The translations under genes were made by a program, and so were the position numbers. Shown piece by piece: positions 24,151-37,461 of a DNA stretch of 64,000 nucleotides. The DNA comes from Bidens hawaiensis (Eukaryota > Streptophyta > Magnoliopsida > Asterales > Asteraceae). Each line of letters begins with the position of its first letter. Within the stretch, counting starts at the first letter, position 1. The notes beneath the pieces are model-generated. The model made no database searches and was not told where the DNA came from. It saw only the letters and a program-made list of their open reading frames with translations. The stretch spans positions 1-64,000 of the forward strand of contig JAIQDT010000303.1 of the NCBI GenBank assembly GCA_021521415.1, given 5' to 3'.

Positions 24151-24480
24151 CTAATCGCAATTAATGCGATGAATTTAATGCGAAAGAGAGAGAAATCACA
24201 GGTGCAATGAAACTATGACACGTGGCAAAAAGCAAGCTGGCAACAGCTGTTGAAAAGACGCGTGCCAGTAATTTCGCGGCCACGCGCCCGAAAATTCGCG
24301 CCCACGCGCCTGAAAAAGCGCCTGGAATGACCATATACTGTCACGTTGCCATAACTTCCTGCACGTCCTGACACTGTCAGAAGAAACCGTCGGACGACGT
24401 TTCAATAGTTTGGACTGTTCTTATCCTTTCACCAACTCTTCGAATTTCAAAATTTCAAAAAGATTCAAAAGCGGGAAAAT

Positions 24481-24680
24481 ACCCCTTACCTTGGCAACCA
24501 AGTAACTATAAGACAGGTGCGAGTAAAGTGTTAAGGCAAAACCCTTCACATACTTAGCACCCGCAGGGAATTGACGCCAGGAATACCTTGGAAGTAAAGT
24601 AACCGTAAGACGAGTGCGGGTACAGTGTCAAGGCAAAACCCTTCACATACTTAGCACTCCGCAGGGAATTCAAACCAAGA
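24481..24680. repeat. Tandem pair of about 100-bp repeats
   Basis: Two copies share AAGGCAAAACCCTTCACATA, then CTTAGCAC and CGCAGGGAATT, at about 24532-24573 and 24631-24671. They lie upstream of the antisense promoter. Confidence 0.8.
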
Positions 24681-25049
24681 AGGATCTTCTGGGCCATGCT
24701 TGCGGAAACGGGAATAACATCCCCGCATGGCGGGAACGTCGAGAACTATATTGTTTGAAACTCCAAGATGGAATTAGTGGTTTTAACATAATTGATCACT
24801 ATGTTGAAAACTAAAACCCCATGGAGAATCCACACAAGTGGGACTCAACGCTCCTGACTTGCGAGGAGGTTACAGACCTACCCGCTTCATACCCAAAGAT
24901 CAAGCAGAAAAGTCGGGAATTTCTGCGTGACATTAGGAAAACCGCGGGAAGAATCCCCACGGAAAACCTTAAAACTAAAAACCCTTTTCAAAACCCCTTG
25001 CTAGTCCAAAAGTTCACCTCACTTATTAATAATTCATGAGAAGAACATT

Positions 25050-25063
25050 GGACTGGGGGGACT
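25050..25063 (+). other. Polypurine tract region
   Basis: GGACTGGGGGGACT lies directly before the 3' LTR; the G-rich run is the likely plus-strand primer. Confidence 0.6.
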
Positions 25064-26042
25064 TGAAGAGGTAGGTCCCAGCAGAGCCCAGTTGGACCCG
25101 CAAGACTCACCTTGAACAGGGACGTCTGCGCAACGACCAACTGCTTCCGCAGGACCCACCATGCTCAGTGAAGACCTTACGCGCAGTACGCCAGCTGTAC
25201 CCGCAGGGAAAGCCTCCCAATGGTGAAGTACCCCGCTTGTTCCCGCAGTTGCGGATACAAGCCATCAGGGAAGGCTACCCGCACTGATAGCAAGGCTACA
25301 CGCACAAGGCACTAACTCTTGCTACTTCAGTAGTCACCTGAAGGAATGAGCAAGGCGGGAATACTCCCGCCCAAATGAGCCAGTCCGTATGCTTCTGGAA
25401 GATCTTTTGTACTATACCTACCAAGGTATGGGCAAAACAGACGATCTGACCAGAGCAGCCCATGAACCAATCACAGGGTGACAGCTCACCAACAACAGTA
25501 CGAGGAGGAGCACCCTCTAGTACTGTTTGTCACTATTAGCCGCTGCCTACTCACCAACCCTTACTATGGGACGTGCGCAGCCTACAGTTGGTGGAACAGT
25601 GCATAGCCGGCAGTAAAGGAACAGTATACAGCCGACCTTGTCACTGTCGGCCGCAGCCTATCCACCAACCAGCATGGCTTGTGCGTAGCCCACTGTTGGT
25701 AGAACAGGAATACTATTCAGCCGGCTGTACCTTCTAGGAAACCTACCTTCGGCTATAAATACTCCAACACCTTGGAATGGTAAGGACATCATCTGATATC
25801 TCATTATCTTATCTTCTCTAGCAATCTCTTAATATACACTTATATTTAGAGCAATCTAGTCTGATTCTCACGCCGGAGGGTGGTCACAAGGAGGAACCCC
25901 CCTTCTCAGTGACGAGCTTACGGTGTCTGTTTTGCAGGTCACCTGAAGAACAACTTTCTTTGCTGGACCTCATCCTCGTGAGAAACATTACTTAGCCCCC
26001 AGATTATCCGTAATCTGCCCTGGGTCACTTAGTGTTTCTTCA
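25064..26042 (+). repeat. 3' LTR of the Tat element
   Basis: 979 bp, near-identical to 16403-17381, with its TATA box at 25754-25761. The right end TTCTTCA is followed by the duplicated target GCTGG. Confidence 0.97.
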
Positions 26043-26627
26043 GCTGGTAGTTTCATATATTCTGCCATTAAACATAGTGTAACAATTAACAACTCAACCT
26101 CGAATGAGCTGACGTGCCACAATATGCGGGGTATACAAATATAGAAGCATAACTTTACTAGATAGCAATCTTCATAACCATCATAAAGTTTAATTCACTC
26201 TCTTCATCCCGCCCAAAGTAACCTGTGAACCTGTGTGGAAAAAGGTTTACGAAATGAGCCGAATGCCGCCCAGTACGAATTAATAGGCTCAAGTAAAAAT
26301 AAAATGTTTTCGGTAAAGAGTGTAATTTAAAAAAAAAACATGATGTCGGTAGTAAAACAGCTCCGGTAATAGTAAAACAGTTTTGATAAATGGTACACAA
26401 TAAAAAAAACAGTTTTGCGTAAACAATAAGCTAAAACACTTTCAGATAAGTCAAAACGATAACGTGTGAGTTAGAATAGTAACATATCTAGACAGTAACA
26501 TTAATTCATAACAATATACAACAGATAACTCATAACATATGTTTTAAACAGTAACAGATAGTTCATATCATACGGAGGTACCCATGAGACGGACATAAAT
26601 ATACCTTACACACTATAAAAAAACTCG

Positions 26628-26770
26628 TATTAGCGGCGACATTATTAGCGGCGACGGGAGTTATTAGCGGCGACCCCCTTGATCCGCGTCCTACCGAATC
26701 TGGGCCGTTGATTGCATTGTTGATCCAATTGCTAGGGTTTTATGTCTGGGCCGTCGCCGCTAATAGTCAC
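26628..26770. repeat. Left subterminal repeats of the CACTA element
   Basis: TTAGCGGCGAC occurs three times in direct order (about 26630, 26647 and 26663) and once inverted (GTCGCCGCTAATAG near 26754). Such repeats bind the TNPA-type protein in En/Spm. Confidence 0.85.
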
Positions 26771-26879
26771 CCGGGAAAATATATTTTCCTTCCCTCTCTT
26801 TTTGGAGATTCATCTTCTCCATTTTGCCGCCGTCGTCTCCAATTAGGTCGCTGCCGTCATCCTCTCTTTTCGGTATGTT

Positions 26880-28629
26880 TTGTGTCTCCGACGCCGTCAT
26901 CCCTCTCTTCCATCTTACTGTGAATTTGATGTTTGTTTTGTGTTTGGAGTGAAGCTAGGGTTTTACCTCCGACGCCGGCAACCACTCCGGCCACCACGCT
27001 GGCCACCACTCCGTGCACCACTCTTCTTGGCAGAACACCACCACACCGACCACCACTCCGTGCACCACTCTTCTTGGCAGAACACCACCCCGCCGGCCAT
27101 CACTCCGTCCACTACTCCGAAACAGCGACGGCCACCACTCGTCTCCACCGTGGTTTGTATTGTTAGGTGCTGCTCCTCATACGCCGGTCACCACTCGATC
27201 CGAGGCTACCACTCTAAAAAACTGTAAGATATTCTTTGTTTATGTATAATTGCCGATTTGTTAAAATTGCCTGAAAATTGTTCGAATATTGTTTGAGATT
27301 GCCGAATGGTGTTATTGATTTTTCCCTTGGTGTTTTTTTTATAACTGATTTTTGCCTCAGTGTTCACGGTTCGATTTTGACGGTTTTGGGTCAAACAATA
27401 AACCCAAACCGTTACCGACGGTTTTTTATTATCGAAAACCAAAACCGAACCATTTAAACTTAAAACGACGGGTTTTAATATAATTGGAATTTGAATTTTA
27501 TTTCTTTATCTGTTTCTTTGTTGTCAATGTGAGGTTTTAAACTTATAATCAAGGCAAGTGATACATAAAAACACCCTCAGTTTCATAGAATTAATCATGT
27601 GTCAAGTGATACGTTTTAAGGTCCATACCTTGTTTAATTTCTGGTTTGTAACCATTCATACCAAAAAATAAAGCAAGCAGCATAACAATGGGAAACGCAA
27701 AACAAAATACAGATAATTTATACAATGACTATCGATTCCTATTCAAAAACCATCAATGCTCATGGTCACAGACTCACATGACCTTTTTATTAGCTTCTAG
27801 TCTCAACTAAAAACCCTTAAACCAAAAGTTGGGTTCAATAAATAATAATTTTAATGTTGAAACTTAAAACCGAATCAAATTAATACTTATGTATGATAGA
27901 TATTATTTATACTTTGTATATAATTGTGTATCGTAAGTTATTTAAATGCTTTGTATTTGTATATAATTGTGTATCATAAGTTATTTAAATGCTTTGTGTA
28001 TCGCAAGTTATTTATACTTTGTATAATAATTTTAACGTTGAAACTTAAAACCGAATCAAATTTATACTTTGTAATAATACTTCATAAGTTACTTTAAATT
28101 TATAATGATATCACTAATTTATGCTTATATGCATATAGCGTATTGTAATTTATTTTGTAATAATTGTCATATAATTAAAAACTATCCAATAAAGAATAGT
28201 TATAATGGTAATAAAAGATTAATTTTATTTTGTAATAATTGGTAATAAACTTCAAATTATATTATAAAACAATATTTTTAAGGCACAATACATCCTCAGT
28301 TGCAGCGACCGCGAGCCTAAAGGATTATTTTTATCTATTTATACGCACTTAAGGGGTTTTGCTTATGCTTGCTCTATTCCGGTTACGGTTCTATAGTCAA
28401 GTTTCGTTGTTACGAAATTGATATTCTTTTTATCTTTGTTTACATCTTTTCCACTCACTTGAATCACCACGAACTTAGAATACCTGCCCAAAATTGATTT
28501 AGAAATCAATTTTGGGTTGTCCCCGTTTTAGGACTGCCTTTTGAATACTTTATCTCATTTAGGATGTGAATGTGTATTACATGATTGTTCATTTAAGAAA
28601 GATTCGGTTGTCATTTTTCTTTTGCTCCT

Positions 28630-28670
<41 letters not shown>

Positions 28671-28864
28671 TTGGGAGCTAAGGGGAAATGTTGCCGAATT
28701 TTTCTTAAACAAACAATCGTGTAATATATATTCATATATGAGATAAAGTATTCAAAAGGTGGGTTTAGCAGCCTACCCTTGTAAATACTTAATCGGCCGT
28801 CCAAACAATCTTCTAATATTTTCCCGTAGCCTGAAACTCTAAATTATGTTTCAGTTGTCTGATC
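26880..28864. other. CACTA 5' region, no protein recognised
   Basis: A C-rich stretch at 26975-27200 contains two copies of about 39 bp (CACCACTCTTCTTGGCAGAA within). Frames through it give proline/threonine-rich low-complexity sequence on both strands. The rest is AT-rich, with an (AT)n run at 28633-28667; it is probably leader and intron of the transposase gene. Confidence 0.5.
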
Positions 28865-31800
28865 ATGTCCGCCGATAAAAGTTAGATTACCAATCCAAGC
28901 ATTAGATCAACTGAGTATCGGCAAGGACTCCAGTCTTTTATCGAGATATGCAAAAACAAAGTTGATAGCAGAGGCTATGTAAGATGTGCGTGTGCAAAAT
29001 GTCAGAATTCTGCAGTAATACCTTACAAAAGTATGAAAGGTCATATGCGTGCATATGGCTTTTGTCGGACGTACACTGAGTGGATCTATCATGGCGAAAG
29101 TTTAATTCCTCCAGTTGTGATTGTAGACGAGATTACGCCGATTAACGATATGGCCGACGTTATCGAAGACGTTATGAATGAGCGTAAGGAAGAGGATACC
29201 AACGTTGATGATAGGGACTCAGGTTCAGACAGTAGCGATGTCCGTGATGATTTTGAAGAGTTGTTAAAGGAAGCCTAGTCAGAATTATATCCTGGTTGTA
29301 CCAAGTTTTCTTCCCTCGACTATTTTAGCAAAGCTTATGCATATAAAGGTGAAAAAAAAAATGGACTAATAATTCACTTGATGAGCTCTTCGAGCTGTTG
29401 CAATCTTCACATCCAGAAGGCAACAAGATTCCCGCTTCGCATTATGAAGCGAAAAAGACATTAAAGAAGATTGGCATGGGGTATGAGTTGATAGATATGT
29501 GCAAAAATGACTGTGCTCTCTTCTGCGCAGAACACCAATCATTGCAGCACTGTCCTGTTTGTAACGAGATTCGGTGGGTTGATACAAAAACAAAGAGCAA
29601 AAAGATACCTCACAAGGTGTTACGATACTTTCCTTTGACCCCCAGACTAAGATGTCTGTATTGTTCGAGGCACACGGCAAAAGAAATGATATGGCATAGT
29701 AGGGGACAATCAGAAGATGGTACGATGCGTCATCCTGTTGATGGATCTTCATGGAAAGAATTTGATAAAAAGTACCTTAATTTCTTGAGGGATCCCCGAA
29801 ATGTTCGCCTAGGGCTTGCAGCTGACGGTTTCAATCCGTTTGGTAACATGTCTTTGGCTCATAGCATGTGGCCAGTTGTACTCACCACATACAATTTGCC
29901 TCCATGGCTATGCATGAAAGAGTCCTCATTCATGTTATCCTTGCTAATTCCTGGCCTTAAGTCACCTGGAAAGGACATAGAAGTTTTCTTTAAGCCCTTG
30001 GTGTGTGAACTTAAGCATTTGTGGCAAGAAGGAGTATGTACTAAAGACGCGGCGACAAACACATTCTTCACAATGAAGGCGGTGCTATTATGGACCATAA
30101 ACGACTTTCCAGCTCGTAGTAGTCTATCTGGTTGGAGCGGGCAGGGCTACAAGGCATGCGCGACTTGTAATGAAGACACTCCTTCAATGCATGTAACAAA
30201 TAAAGTCATATATGTCGGTCACCGCCGATTCTTACATGCTAACCATGCGCGGAGAAAAAGTTTGGACTTTAACGGCGAGCCCGAGACAAGATCCCCTCCG
30301 AAACAATTTAGTGCTGTTGACATAGAAGATCAAGTCAGTCGTCTACTCTATCGTGTACCGGGCAAGCATCCCGATTTTGGAGGTGTTAAGAGAAAGCGAG
30401 AGGATTTCGAGTTGAACTGGAACACACGAAGCATATTTTTTAAACTTGAGTATTGGTCCTCTCTCCAGCTGAAGCACAACTTAGATGTAATGCATATCGA
30501 AAAAAATGTGTGCAATAGTTTACTGGGTACTTTTCTAACGAATGATAAAACCAAAGACACGGCAAATGCACGAGTCGACTTGAAAAATCTAAATATTCGA
30601 AGAACACAATGTTTGGAACGAAAGGGTAACAAGTTTTATAGGCCCCACCCAAAATACTCATTAAAGGTCGGTGATCGAAAGCTTTTCTGTCAATTTATAA
30701 AAGATGTTAAACTTCCGGATGGGTTTGGATCTAATATCAGCAAGAGAGTCACAGATAACAACTCTAACAGTACTGGGTTGAAATCTCATGATTGTCATAT
30801 TCTCATGCAACACTTGTTACTGATTGGTATTCGAGGGTTTTTGACCAAAGATATTTATACGCCTATAGTAGACCTTTGCACATTTTTTAAGCAGCTTTGT
30901 TCAAGAACACTATTGGGAGATGATATGAAGAAAGCAAATAAAGCCATTCTTTTGATATTGTGCAAGTTAGAGTTGATATATCCTCCAGCGTTGTTTGACA
31001 TTATGGTTCATTTAGTTTTGCATTTACCAGATGAAGCACTTCATGTAGGTCTAGTTTGTATGAGATGGATGTATCCGTTTGAAAGGTATATGAAAAAACT
31101 AAAACATTATGTCAGAAACAAGGCAAGGCCAGAAGGTTCTATAGCTGAAGGTTATGTTGCTGAAGAGGCTCTATCATTTTGTTCGATGTATCTTCGAGAT
31201 GTTCAAACTCGGTTCAATCGCCCTGACAGAAACAAAGATGCCGTTGTCGAAAAAACTAAGTTGTGGGTATTTGAGTCTAAATGTCGCCCGGCTAGCGTAA
31301 AGAAGATCAAAATCTTACTATCAACGAGAAGCTCAATTTCGAATGGTTTGTCCTCGATAGTTGTCAAGAAGTTAGGGACTATATGAAGTAAGTGCTCATC
31401 TCTTTAACTTTTTATAATCTGTTAAGTATTTTCTCTTTCCTTATTGGGTCTATATTTTTGTTGTCGACTTAGTGAATTCAAATATGAACATCCCCAAGAT
31501 GACGTTAAAACTAAATTTCTGAAGTGGTTTCTCGAGAAGGTAATCCATATAATCTGTTAGGTATTTCCCTTTTCATTTCGTTATGCATTTACCTGCTGAA
31601 GTAATGCGTTATTCTTTTTTTGTTAGTTATATTCGATGAAAGTACAAAATTCTCCTGAATTCCATCCAGAGTTGTATGCTCTTTCAATGGGTGCGGGAAT
31701 AAATGCCTTTACTTACATTGCTTGCAAAGTCAACGGTTTTCGGTTTATGGTGCGTGGTCGTGACGTAGAAGGAACAACGCAAAACTCCGGGGTTCTAGCA

Positions 31801-32404
31801 GAAGGAGTGAACCATGAGAAATACTATGGCTAAGTAGAAGAGATCATTGAGTTGTGTTATGGAAATGAGTATTCAACTGTCCTATTTCGGTGCAAGTGGT
31901 TTTGATACTCGAAGGGGTGTTAGACATGATAATAATATCACCAGTATCAACACAGAGCACGAATGGGAGAAAGAAGATCAACTCATATTTGCTTCGCAAG
32001 TCAAACAAGTGTTTTACATTCAAGAACCTTGTCGAGGAAACCAAAATAATAACCACCGATGGGTTGTCAAGAATGTTAATCATCGAAAAATTTGGGATCT
32101 ACCTACATTAAACGATGGCCGCGTTGAAAATGCTCAAAATGTTGACAATGACTTAGTAGAAGATCTTGACGTTGTTCATAACAATTCTTCATCTAATTGT
32201 TTACGTTCCATTGACTTTACTCAATACTTGTTAAACACGTCTTCTCATGTCACTGTGGGTGAGAAGTCAAGTAAAGTTAATCCGCCAACGGTTACCGATA
32301 ATACATTGTCTGATGATGAGAGTGATAATGAAGAGGATGATTTTGAGTATGACACGGAGGGATCGGAGGCAGACACTGAAGAATCCGAGGGAGAGTTTGA
32401 TTAA
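28865..32404 (+). pseudogene. TNP2-like CACTA transposase, several breaks
   Basis: Order of parts: ATG 28865; transposase-associated domain (RCACAKCQN, AYGFCRTYTEWIYHGE); acidic linker; the large TNP2 domain (HPEGNKIPASHYEAKK, YFPLTPRLRCLY, DGFNPFGNMS, KHNLDVMHIEKNVC) to about 31386; then downstream exons with a GINAFTYIACKVNGFRF block and a DUF4216-like part ending in an acidic tail at 32404. Breaks seen: TAG at 28883-28885 (codon 7), TAG at 29276-29278, a frame change in the A-run near 29351-29360, another near 31320, TAA at 31831-31833, and a frame change in the T-run near 31904. Introns with GTAAGT and GTAATC donors lie near 31388-31474 and 31540-31625. The protein would cut and join CACTA ends; this copy cannot. 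Confidence 0.9.
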
Positions 32405-33462
32405 AATAATAGTTGTAATTTGTATTTGTATTTGGTTATAAGAAAACTTTGTATTTTTATGTAGCAATAGAAAACTTGAATCGTATTATATATTTGTATT
32501 GCATATCTTATAACTTTTCAGATCATGGCGAATGTCATGCCTCGAAGACATGGCGGCGATGGTGCCGAGGATCCGCCACCTCCCGGTGGTTTTCGGCGAG
32601 GTGTTCACGAGGAGGATGGTAAGTGTTACTATAATTAATTTATTTACTATATTTTATTCATTTATTATAAATACATATATTGTTATATTTATACATGTTG
32701 TGACAAATAAATTTTAATTGTATTTGTAGCTTTACCTCCTCGACGTAAGGGACGAGGTCCTGCCAAAAATAAGAAATTTGTAGCTGCATACAAGAAAAAT
32801 GAGGGGGCCTTTGTCTCTCATATTTGACAGGAGTGCTACATTCATTCCAATTGGTGAGGTTGCCGACATATTTATTCACGAAGTGGGAATATACATGGGG
32901 AGGAACATCGCCTTTGACAAGGAAAATTGGGCGAATGTGTCTGAAACGGAGAAAAATGCTTTGTTCGAGCATCTTGGTGTAAGTGATTTGTTAATTTAAA
33001 TATTCTTCATTTAATTATTTGTCTTTTACTTAATTAACTAATTTCATTTAATTGCTTCTAGCAATACTTCAATTTACAAGAGATAGAGTAAGATCCACAA
33101 AAAAATCTGTTAAAGGGTGGCATTGACTTTGTGATCTCAAAGCGATATAGAGATCGAAAAAGCAAAGCAAAAGGCCATTATAAGGCTGTGGGCGGAAAGG
33201 CTAATATAGACTTAACAAAGAGCAAACCCCCCACGGAGATGAGTGAAGAAAACTGGAAGAAATCTGTCGACCTTTTCCAGACCGTGTCACTTGAAAACCG
33301 GTCGTCGGTCAACACAATAAACCAACAAAAGCAGCAATACACAAACCGGGGGGGGGGGGGGGACAGCATCCTATAGCAGCTATGGCTACAAAAATGTAAT
33401 GATTTATATTTGAGTTAATTGCCCGTTTGCCCCCTGTGGTTTGTCAAACTAGCACGTTTGCC

Positions 33463-33722
33463 CCCAGTGGTTCCGAAATAGCACCATTGCCCCCTGAGGT
33501 TGTTTTTTTAGTACCCGGGTGCCCCCAAACATGAACGTCCGTTAGTTTTCACCGTTTGGTGTCATATCTTCTAGGGTATTTTCGTCTTTTAACCCAGTGG
33601 TTCCGAAATAGCACCATTGCCCCCTGAGGTTGTTTTTTTAGTACCCGGGTGCCCCCAAACATGAACGTCCGTGAGTTTTCACCGTTTGGTGTCATATCTT
33701 CTAGGGTATTTTCGTCTTTTAA
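33463..33722. repeat. Tandem duplication of a 130-bp unit in the left terminal repeat
   Basis: Two copies, each from CCCAGTGGTTCCG to CGTCTTTTAA. By eye they differ at GTCCGTTAG versus GTCCGTGAG. The right arm appears to have lost most of the second unit through a short CTG microhomology. Confidence 0.9.
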
Positions 33723-33951
33723 CTGCATAAAGATGGAACGTCACAGTCAGTTTAATATCAAAACATGACATAGTGTTAACAACAAAATGCATAAGCAACA
33801 TGTTTAATATCCACCCTTAATTCATACCAAAATGGTGGCAAACATAAGCCGCAATAGTTTTAGGTAGTTTTAGACAACAAGACATCTACTAATGTTTAAT
33901 ACAACCAAGTAGCATAACAAAACAAGTTTAAGTAATATAATCAAAGCAGTT

Positions 33952-36900
33952 TCAACTAGCAGGAGCAGCTCCATCATCACCTAGCAAAGCACCTAAAACA
34001 GAGTCATCACAATCCATATCAGTAGCAGTTTGACCAACACTTTCACCACCATCTCCAGCAGCAGCTTGACCAGCAGCTTGACCAACACTTTGACCTCCAT
34101 CCCCAGCTACATTCTTATGTTTTCCGCAACCTCTTGAATTGTGCCCTTTATCACCACACATCTTACAAGTTACAGTGCCACCCTTCCTTGTCAATTTTCC
34201 AGCAACTTCCATATTATCTTCAAGCTCCACCTGGTCCTTTCTTCTATTCTTCCTAGGCCTGCCTATTTGTGCTCTATGAAATGGTGCAATCAATGTTGTT
34301 GGATCCTGACATTTTGGCCATAACTTAGGACCATTCAGTGGCCCAATCTTGTACTTGTAAACTTCTTTCCAAGTATCCATAAAATAACATGGATTGACCC
34401 ATGTCTCTAGTGGACCAACTTCTTGTTTGTGAACAACCATATCCCAGTTGACAGCAACAACATGCTTACATGGAATTCCAGACAATTCCCATCTCCTGCA
34501 AGTGCAAACCTTTTTCTCCACATCAACTGCATATTGACCTCTAGTCCCAGTTACCTGCCACCTTTTATCACCACACCACTTTACAATGCAACTTGGTGCA
34601 TTTTTCTTATTTCTCTCTAAAATGATTGTAGCCTTTGGTGTTAGTGGACCATTCCATTTATCTTGTGCCTTCATCACATTGATGATCCTTTTCATCAAGT
34701 ATTCTCTTATAAATTCCAAGCATGATATTATAGGCTTCTCTCTCCCATCAACAGTTTTTGAATTCAAGACCTCACACATGTTGTTGAGTAGAACATCACT
34801 TTGTGCTCTTCCTGTTCAATTATAACCAAAACAAAAAAGTTACCTCATTGAAACCTCATATTGATTAAGAAACATTTGAACAACAATGTACCTGTGAAAT
34901 GAGACCTACTCCAATGTTGTGGTGGAATACCAGCCAACCACTTATAAGCTTCAATATTAAATTTCTTCAACTCTTCCATTTGTTCAATAAAGTCAGGAAC
35001 TATTTGACAATTGCATAAATTAAGACAGATCTAACCTTGAAAGTACAATAAAAGTATTAACTGCATAAATTGATTAAGTTACCTGTTGTTGCAGTTGCAC
35101 ATGCCCACAAGCAATCCTTGAATGCTTTGCCTCTCCACTTTAACTTCATATTCTGGTGTATATGCCTAAGGCAAAATCTGTGTTCAGCAGCTGGGAATAC
35201 TTGTGCAAGAGCTGGAATCAAGCCCTATTTAGAAGGAACATAAAAGATGTTAATTAACAATTTATGAGACATAAGGTTAAAAATAAGACAGATCTAACCT
35301 TCTGTCTATCTGAGATGAAAGTGAAATTGCTGTTACTTTGTAAATCCAGATCATCTTGAAGGCATTCTAGAAACCAGGTCCATGAACTTTTGTTTTCTGC
35401 CTCTGCAATTGCATATGCCAATGGATAGATTCCATTGTTAGGATCTAACCCAACAGCAACTAACACTTGACCTTGGTAAGATCCCTTCAAAAAAGCCCCA
35501 TCTAACCCTAGTAATTCCCTCCCACATGCCTTAAAACCTTGCTTTAGAGGACCCAAGCAGATGTAAATTCTTTTGAATACTCTAGTTTGAGAAGATGGGT
35601 TAGGCTCTGACTCAACATCAATCTTCACTGTGGTGCCTGGATTTGCATTCATGAGCTCCATGGCATAGTCCCTCAATTTTGAATATTGTTCTTTGTAATC
35701 ACCCCGGATCTCCTTTGAAGCTTTTACCTTTGCCTTAAATGCTTTAGGTCTGGAAACATTAAGTTCATACTTCCTTGATACCTCCTCCTGGATGGTTTTC
35801 GCAGAAATATGTGGGTTGGATCCCACAAGGTTAAGCACCGATTTATCTTTAGCCATGAACTTGGCAGTCAAATAAAGACTATCTCTTGATTGTACACAAG
35901 TGTGCTCAGGCTTGTAGGTCTTCACCATCCAAGTTTCAACCGAATCTTTCTCCTTAGATATGTATAACACATAAGGACAAGCTGCCTGTAAAAGTCTTTC
36001 TTTTCTTTTTCTACAGGCTATTGAATTGGCAGTAGGAGGATCTGCTGGTATTTGGTTGGGCCTGATAATAGGGTTTTTTTTTCTTGGGCTAGCCCTTTTA
36101 GCAGATATTTGTAAAGGCCCATCACCTTTATTGAATTGAGGAACACTTCCTTCACAAATGACTCTAATCCTATTTACCTCATCTTTCTTATAGGATAACT
36201 TTCTTTTAGTTTGAATTGCTTGCATTTCAACAAGCTTCTTAGCCTCTTTTTTAGTTCCAAATGTTTGACCAACAAAAAATCTTGCAGCTTGCATATGATT
36301 CTTGCCCTGCAACAAGTTAATCCCACAATTAATAACTAGTAAAAAAACAAAAGAGTACAATGAATATAACACTAACCTTTTCTTTACGTCTGATTTCCCT
36401 CAACATCTTGTTTCTCTTAGATGACAGGTCGGTAGTTGAATCATCACTCATGCTATCAAATGACTCGTCATCATCTACATAGTCATGGAAGTCCCTCATA
36501 TCAACTTCCATGTCATCCGCATATTCATTTTCAATGTCCACCTTGAAATCACTATCTTGTGAATCATCATCTTCACTAGAATCCTCGATGCCACAATCAG
36601 TCTCACCATTGTCAACCTCATTCCCATTATCACCCGTACATTCGTTATCACCCCCTGGGTAGACCGTAGAAAAATCAAAATCATCAAAGTTATAACCATC
36701 TACAACCGGCTCACCCCCTTTTGCATTCTCACCCCCTTTTGCATTATCACCATCCTTTGCATTCTCACCCCCTTTTGCATTATCACCATCCTTTGCATTC
36801 TCACCCCCTTTTGCATTATCACCATACTCAATCATCAATAATTTTCTTCTAGGAACCATTTTTTTCCTAGGAACAGCAATGGCATTAGCATGAGCATCTC

Positions 36901-37461
36901 CATCATCTATTTCCTCAATAACAACCTTAGATGTTGATTGTGGTGATTTCAAATAAGTATCCACATCAGATTTATATTCTTCAATGAACAAGTTAATAAT
37001 CTTATTTTCAGCCACATATTTGGACAAGTTAAGCACATCAGCATCACTACCTAAAGCTACTAAACCAGTATCCAAATCTTTACCTGGTATTTGAAAATGA
37101 TAATATAGCGGAACATCATCTTTAAAAAATTCTAGCTCACGCAACATCCAATGGACTTCAATCACAGAAAACACATCTATGTCCACATCATCTATAAATG
37201 CAACCTTACCATTAGCATATCTTCTACCCGGAAAGTTCCTAAATGCACCACCATAGTTTATTCGTACAGAGAACAAATTAGGTTGTCCAACTGTTACAAA
37301 AAAACAAAAACAAACACATATAAAACATATAAACAGCAAAATTTAAACTGAAATTAATGATTCCAGCCTTTCAAGAATCGCAATTGAAGAAGGTGCTAAA
37401 CCTTACCATATCTTATATGGGGGTTAAGGTTAGAGTATTTCTTCCTTAATTCCCAAGCCAT
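33952..37461 (-). CDS. Mutator-like transposase (MURA type) with PB1-like, DDE, SWIM and CCHC domains
   Basis: Six exons fit in phase: 37461-37407, 37290-36377, 36306-35299, 35224-35083, 34999-34892 and 34811-33952; total 3087 nt, 1028 residues, all introns GT-AG, no stop. Residues 1-125 look like the PB1-like N-terminal domain of plant MULE proteins. Residues about 180-235 are a GGENAKDGDNAK repeat, followed by a long acidic stretch. The middle is basic with zinc-binding spacing (MuDR-type domain). The MULE transposase core has LGLDGAFLKGSYQGQ (Asp592), FISDRQK (Asp656) and HRFCLRHIHQN; the third acid is probably in IEQMEEL (712-716). A SWIM zinc finger CTCRRWELSGIPCKH starts at 845, an AT-hook-like GRPRKNRRK follows, and a CCHC knuckle CKMCGDKGHNSRGC lies near 965-980. 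The enzyme cuts and inserts its element. It is the only complete transposase here. Confidence 0.9.
36715..36832 (-). repeat. In-frame 36-bp minisatellite in the transposase exon 2
   Basis: About three copies of a 36-bp unit coding GGENAKDGDNAK, with partial units at the edges. Its length is a multiple of three, so copy number can change without shifting the frame. Confidence 0.85.

Larger units (their letters stand above)
16403..26042 (+). mobile_element. Tat-type Ty3/gypsy LTR retrotransposon, complete but deleted in pol
   Basis: A full unit: LTR 16403-17381, primer site, gag, shortened pol, a long region with an antisense gene, polypurine tract and LTR 25064-26042. Both LTRs are 979 bp and begin TG and end CA. 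The target duplication GCTGG is at 16398-16402 and 26043-26047. By eye I count about ten substitutions and two single-base indels between the LTRs, so the insertion is young. An antisense extra gene between pol and the 3' LTR is a known trait of some Tat-lineage elements. The element cannot move on its own, because reverse transcriptase and RNase H are missing and gag, pol and the antisense gene all carry stops. Confidence 0.95.

Noticed and set aside
26880..27249. Proline/threonine-rich secreted protein on either strand
   Set aside because: Low-complexity C-rich repeat in the CACTA leader; several overlapping frames look equally open and none has a domain.
29366..30661. Minus-strand frames opposite the CACTA transposase
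   Set aside because: Shadows of a strongly recognised TNP2 domain.
34141..34825. Plus-strand small membrane-like proteins
   Set aside because: Opposite strand of the Mutator-like transposase exon 6.
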